8,404 nucleotides of DNA, from NCBI GenBank assembly GCA_937944075.1, contig CALDZZ010000200.1:1-8404 (forward strand), in the 5' to 3' direction. Under the pieces are notes generated by a model. It ran no database searches and was not told where the DNA came from. It worked only from the letters and a program-made list of their open reading frames with translations. Positions 6,240-8,404 of the stretch are shown in pieces. Each line of letters starts with the position of its first letter. Positions within the stretch are counted from its first letter, which is position 1. This DNA comes from an uncultured Rhizobiaceae group bacterium (GTDB taxonomy: Bacteria > Pseudomonadota > Alphaproteobacteria > Rhizobiales > Rhizobiaceae). The position numbers and the translations under genes are program-made.

Positions 6240-6899
6240 TCAAGTTTTGACTTGCTGCATGGCATCCACTCTTTGATCAAAACTCAACCACATATTGTTA
6301 AAAATTTCACGTGCCACGCTTAGCACTTCGACCTGCTCCTCCTCTGGCGCTTCAATTGCGGCCTTGGTAGACGACATGCAAAAGAGAATAAACAGCAGCA
6401 AAGTGATGTTAAGTTCTTCCCAGATAGCTTCTGGATAAAAGGGTTTAGAGATTTCATACATGAAATCGCGATTCTTCAACGTATCCTGCCAATCAAGATC
6501 CATGGTTTCCTTGTTAACAGAGGCACCCATCAAAATATCCTGGACTACAGGGTCTTCACAATGAAGCTGACTGTAGGCATCGAATATCTCAAGGCACATC
6601 AACCGTACCTCGTCTCTGGTCTCCGGCATTCTTGAAAATTTATTTTCAAATTCTTTAGCGATCTCAGCCATGTAAAATTCAGCTAGCGCGTAAACAATGG
6701 CTTCCTTGTTGGGAAAATACTGATACATCGAGCCGGCAGTAATACCGGCTTCCTCCGCTATACCCTTGATACTAAGGCCGGCAGAGCCTTTTTCAGCAAT
6801 GATTGATCTTGCAGCCTCCAAAATAGTAGCAACTCGCTTTTGACTTCGCTCCTGTTTGGGGGCTCGAATTGGTGTTGACTTGGAATCTGTTTCCGTCAT
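6240..6899 (-). CDS. TetR/AcrR-family transcriptional regulator
   Basis: This 219-residue protein has the standard TetR layout. A flexible, charged N-terminus (1-20) leads into the DNA-binding domain at about 22-68, with the helix-turn-helix in LSIKGIAEEAGITAGSMYQYF (split here as residues 42-51 and 52-62). The ligand-binding and dimer domain follows (about 75-210), with a hydrophobic stretch LLLFILFC near 168-175. The ligand domain is too divergent within the family to predict an inducer. The ATG at 6899 is preceded by AGG 7 bases upstream. It is convergent to sdhB and divergent from the DUF302 gene. The large inverted repeat at 6972-7002, between the two divergent genes, is a good candidate for its binding site, implying autoregulation and perhaps control of the DUF302 gene. 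No adjacent efflux pump is visible. Confidence 0.93.
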   Translation of the reverse strand: MTETDSKSTPIRAPKQERSQKRVATILEAARSIIAEKGSAGLSIKGIAEEAGITAGSMYQYFPNKEAIVYALAEFYMAEIAKEFENKFSRMPETRDEVRLMCLEIFDAYSQLHCEDPVVQDILMGASVNKETMDLDWQDTLKNRDFMYEISKPFYPEAIWEELNITLLLFILFCMSSTKAAIEAPEEEQVEVLSVAREIFNNMWLSFDQRVDAMQQVKT

Positions 6900-6971
6900 A
6901 TAAAAACCTAACCTGACATAAGTTCACAATTTCCTGTTCTCAAATCCGGTAATTGTGCAGACTCAATAAAT

Positions 6972-7002
6972 AATAATTCGATATTACGATATTCGAATTA
7001 TT
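6972..7002. promoter_or_regulatory. Inverted repeat, candidate TetR-family operator
   Basis: AATAATTCGA (6972-6981) is followed after 11 bases by its exact reverse complement TCGAATTATT (6993-7002). The 11-base centre TATTACGATAT continues the symmetry imperfectly, and the element also contains a direct repeat of CGATATT. Two half-sites about one to two helical turns apart suit a TetR-family dimer. It lies 73-103 bp upstream of the regulator start. Binding by the neighbouring regulator is inference. Confidence 0.6.
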
Positions 7003-7107
7003 TTTGCATGCCTATCAAAACGGGTATCGCATATAAGACTAGCAATGAAAAGAGTTTCATTTGCAATGTCTTATTGGCAAAGTCAGTTTAAATATGCTGA
7101 GTATCCA

Positions 7108-7149
7108 GAAAAACTGGCTAATCTCATGCTTTTTGAAAAACTGGCTTAT
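7108..7149 (+). repeat. 15-bp direct repeat, period 27
   Basis: GAAAAACTGGCTAAT at 7108-7122 recurs as GAAAAACTGGCTTAT at 7135-7149, with 14 of 15 bases identical. The 12 bases between are not repeated. It could be a pair of protein-binding sites or a chance duplication; only two units are present. Confidence 0.6.
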
Positions 7150-7351
7150 TGATAGGCGGTCGTTTTTTCAAGAAAATTTAATTGACTTTGCCGTCTCTGA
7201 TCCGTTCCCCTCATTAAATTCTTCTCCTGGCTTTTATTTGTAACTTGTCTCAATTTCTCATATTGACCAATTATTGAATTCGTCAGGCCTTCCTTTTGAT
7301 GGATACCATCTCTAAGCTTCACTCAAACTTGATTTAAGGAGTGAACCAATC

Positions 7352-7807
7352 ATGCGTAATCTATTTTCAATATTAACAGGTATCCTGGCAGGACTATTTT
7401 TCATGACAACAGCACAAGCCCAGGAGGGCTGGATAATCAAGGACAGCAAACATCCAGTTTCAATTACTGCTGACAAACTCGCTGCTGTAATTGAAAAAGC
7501 ACCTCCCACACTATTTGCACGCATCGACCATGCGAAAGGTGCCAATGCAATCGAAATGCCTTTGGAAGACGCAACACTCATCATATTTGGTGCGCCCCAG
7601 ATCGGGACGCCAATCATGCAGGAAAATATCCTGGCAGGACTGGATTTGCCAATCAGGGTTTTAATCTGGGATGATAATGGACAAACGAAAATCGGCTATC
7701 TTGATCCACAGGCGCTGAAGGCACGATACAACATCAAGGGAGCTGAGCAGTCTTTCATGCAAATGACCAACGCCCTTGAAAAATTCACGGATCTTGCTTC
7801 TCAATAA
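7352..7807 (+). CDS. Secreted DUF302-family protein
   Basis: This 151-residue protein has a clear signal peptide: a charged start, a hydrophobic core at about 4-19, and an AQA cleavage site after residue 23. It should therefore be exported to the periplasm. The mature part has the DUF302 pattern: ARIDHAKGA at about 57-65, then DATLIIFGAPQIGTPIMQ at 73-90, then GLDLPIRVLIWDDNG at 97-110 and YLDP at 116-119. The family has no firmly assigned biochemical role; its fold is compact and some members occur with metal or stress genes. The start is supported by AAGGAG 10 bases upstream. It is transcribed alone, divergent from the TetR gene and ended by a strong terminator. Control by that regulator is possible from position only. 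Confidence 0.85.
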   Translation: MRNLFSILTGILAGLFFMTTAQAQEGWIIKDSKHPVSITADKLAAVIEKAPPTLFARIDHAKGANAIEMPLEDATLIIFGAPQIGTPIMQENILAGLDLPIRVLIWDDNGQTKIGYLDPQALKARYNIKGAEQSFMQMTNALEKFTDLASQ

Positions 7808-7829
7808 GCGCGATATCTTCTGAACAATA

Positions 7830-7870
7830 AACAACCCCCGTACCTTGTTTAAGGCACGGGGGTTGTTTTT
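7830..7870. terminator. Strong, probably bidirectional intrinsic terminator
   Basis: A perfect 12-bp stem (7830-7841 with 7856-7867, including five G-C pairs in a row) continues past one mismatch into CCTT/AAGG with a GTTT loop. Ts follow on the plus strand to 7870. On the minus strand the stem is followed by a sequence rich in T (from the AACAATAA at 7823-7830). It sits between the convergent DUF302 gene and the TRAP permease gene and can serve both. Confidence 0.92.
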
Positions 7871-7911
7871 CAGGGAGGAGAGAGTATCCCCGCGTTTAAT
7901 GAAACCCACTT

Positions 7912-8404
7912 TTATCGAGTGATAATTTCTGGCCCCATCATCGTGGTTGGTAGCCAGGTTGAAATCGAAGGAATGTAAGTCACCATGATGAGGAAGATGA
8001 ACATGATACCAACCCATGGCAGAGCAGCCTTGACCACATTGGTAACCGACATTTGCGCCACCCCGGCAGTAACAAAAAGGTTCAGCCCGACCGGTGGTGT
8101 TATCATCCCTCTCTCCATGTTGACCACCATGATGATGCCAAGGTGAATAGGGTCGATGCCAAGGTCCATGGCGATTGGGAATACAAGCGGTGCGACGATT
8201 ATCAAAAGACCTGACGGCTCCATGAACTGACCACCAATCAGCAAAATGATATTGACGACAATCAGGAACGTAATCGGACCAAGACCCGCAGCCAACATAC
8301 TCTCGGTAATCACCTGAGGAATTTGTTCTTCGGTCAACACGTGCTTCAAGATCAACGCATTTGCGATGATGAACAAAAGCATGATGGTAAGCTTGCCCGC
8401 CTCA
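7912..8404 (-). CDS. TRAP transporter large permease subunit (DctM type), 5' part outside the window
   Basis: These are the C-terminal 164 or so residues of the large membrane subunit of a tripartite ATP-independent periplasmic transporter, which uses a sodium or proton gradient to import organic acids delivered by a periplasmic binding protein. The frame is open to the right edge, where residues EAGKLTI precede the Met at 8382, so that Met is internal. Family motifs are GGQFMEPSGLLIIVAPLVFPIA, here split as GGQFMEPSG and LLIIVAPLVFP, then LGIDPIHLGIIMVVNME and GMITPPVGLNLFV. Full-length members have about 425-440 residues, so over half is missing. The residue after NME is Arg (AGA codon), where Ile is usual. 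The binding-protein and small-permease genes would lie to the right, upstream of this gene. Substrate (C4-dicarboxylate or other acid) cannot be decided. Confidence 0.93.
   Translation of the reverse strand, partial: EAGKLTIMLLFIIANALILKHVLTEEQIPQVITESMLAAGLGPITFLIVVNIILLIGGQFMEPSGLLIIVAPLVFPIAMDLGIDPIHLGIIMVVNMERGMITPPVGLNLFVTAGVAQMSVTNVVKAALPWVGIMFIFLIMVTYIPSISTWLPTTMMGPEIITR

Larger units (their letters stand above)
6900..7351. other. AT-rich 452-bp divergent spacer between the TetR gene and the DUF302 gene
   Basis: The spacer contains two inverted repeats near the regulator (CACAATT at 6925-6931 with AATTGTG at 6951-6957, and the longer one at 6972-7002), a 15-bp direct repeat (7108-7122 and 7135-7149), a small inverted repeat GATGG-ATA-CCATC at 7298-7310, and the AAGGAG ribosome-binding site at 7336-7341. 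A 60-codon open frame at 7061-7243 has no ribosome-binding site and an unlikely composition, so I do not call it. TTGACT at 7182 and TTGACC at 7263 resemble -35 boxes, but neither has a fitting -10. Confidence 0.6.

Noticed and set aside
7061..7243. 60-codon plus-strand open frame in the TetR-DUF302 spacer
   Set aside because: No ribosome-binding site, no recognisable domain, and the KNWLI repetition in its translation simply reflects the DNA direct repeat at 7108-7149.
1..8404. CRISPR array, tRNA or rRNA genes, transposase or integrase genes, toxin-antitoxin pairs
   Set aside because: I looked on both strands for regularly spaced repeats, tRNA-like cloverleaf segments and recombinase or toxin motifs and saw none.

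Overview
The window (8404 bp, moderate GC, with AT-rich gaps) looks like chromosomal DNA of an alphaproteobacterium. The grounds are the style of the SdhC and SdhD sequences, the sdhC-sdhD-sdhA-sdhB gene order, the leucine-pathway LeuC type, and the DctM and AEC transporters common in that class. I cannot name the genus from sequence alone.

Layout from left to right. (1) The 3' three quarters of leuC (+), closed by a strong intrinsic terminator. (2) An AEC-family permease gene (-) with a TTG start. (3) A 231-bp divergent spacer holding a candidate sdh promoter with an 18-bp near-perfect palindrome between its -35 and -10 elements. (4) The succinate dehydrogenase operon sdhC-sdhD-sdhA-[98-aa membrane protein]-sdhB (+), tightly packed and apparently translationally coupled. 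(5) Behind sdhB, a second 96%-identical copy of the last 100 bp of the sdhB locus, 61 bp after the first. (6) A TetR/AcrR-type regulator (-). (7) A 452-bp AT-rich spacer carrying a 10-bp-arm inverted repeat (candidate operator) and a 15-bp direct repeat. (8) A secreted DUF302-family protein (+). (9) A strong, probably bidirectional terminator. (10) The 3' part of a TRAP transporter large permease gene (DctM type, -), running off the right edge.

The sdh genes encode complex II: SdhA is the FAD-bound catalytic subunit, SdhB the three-cluster iron-sulfur subunit, and SdhC and SdhD the haem b and quinone-binding anchors. All expected cofactor ligands in SdhA and SdhB can be seen. The two points that stand out are the unrecognised three-helix membrane protein encoded between sdhA and sdhB, in the same frame as both, and the duplicated sdhB 3' end. 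The second copy differs from the first only at synonymous positions within the coding part, as is seen where mobile elements integrate into the 3' end of a housekeeping gene and rebuild it. The remaining genes look ordinary, apart from a few single-residue departures from family motifs in SdhC, SdhA and DctM.
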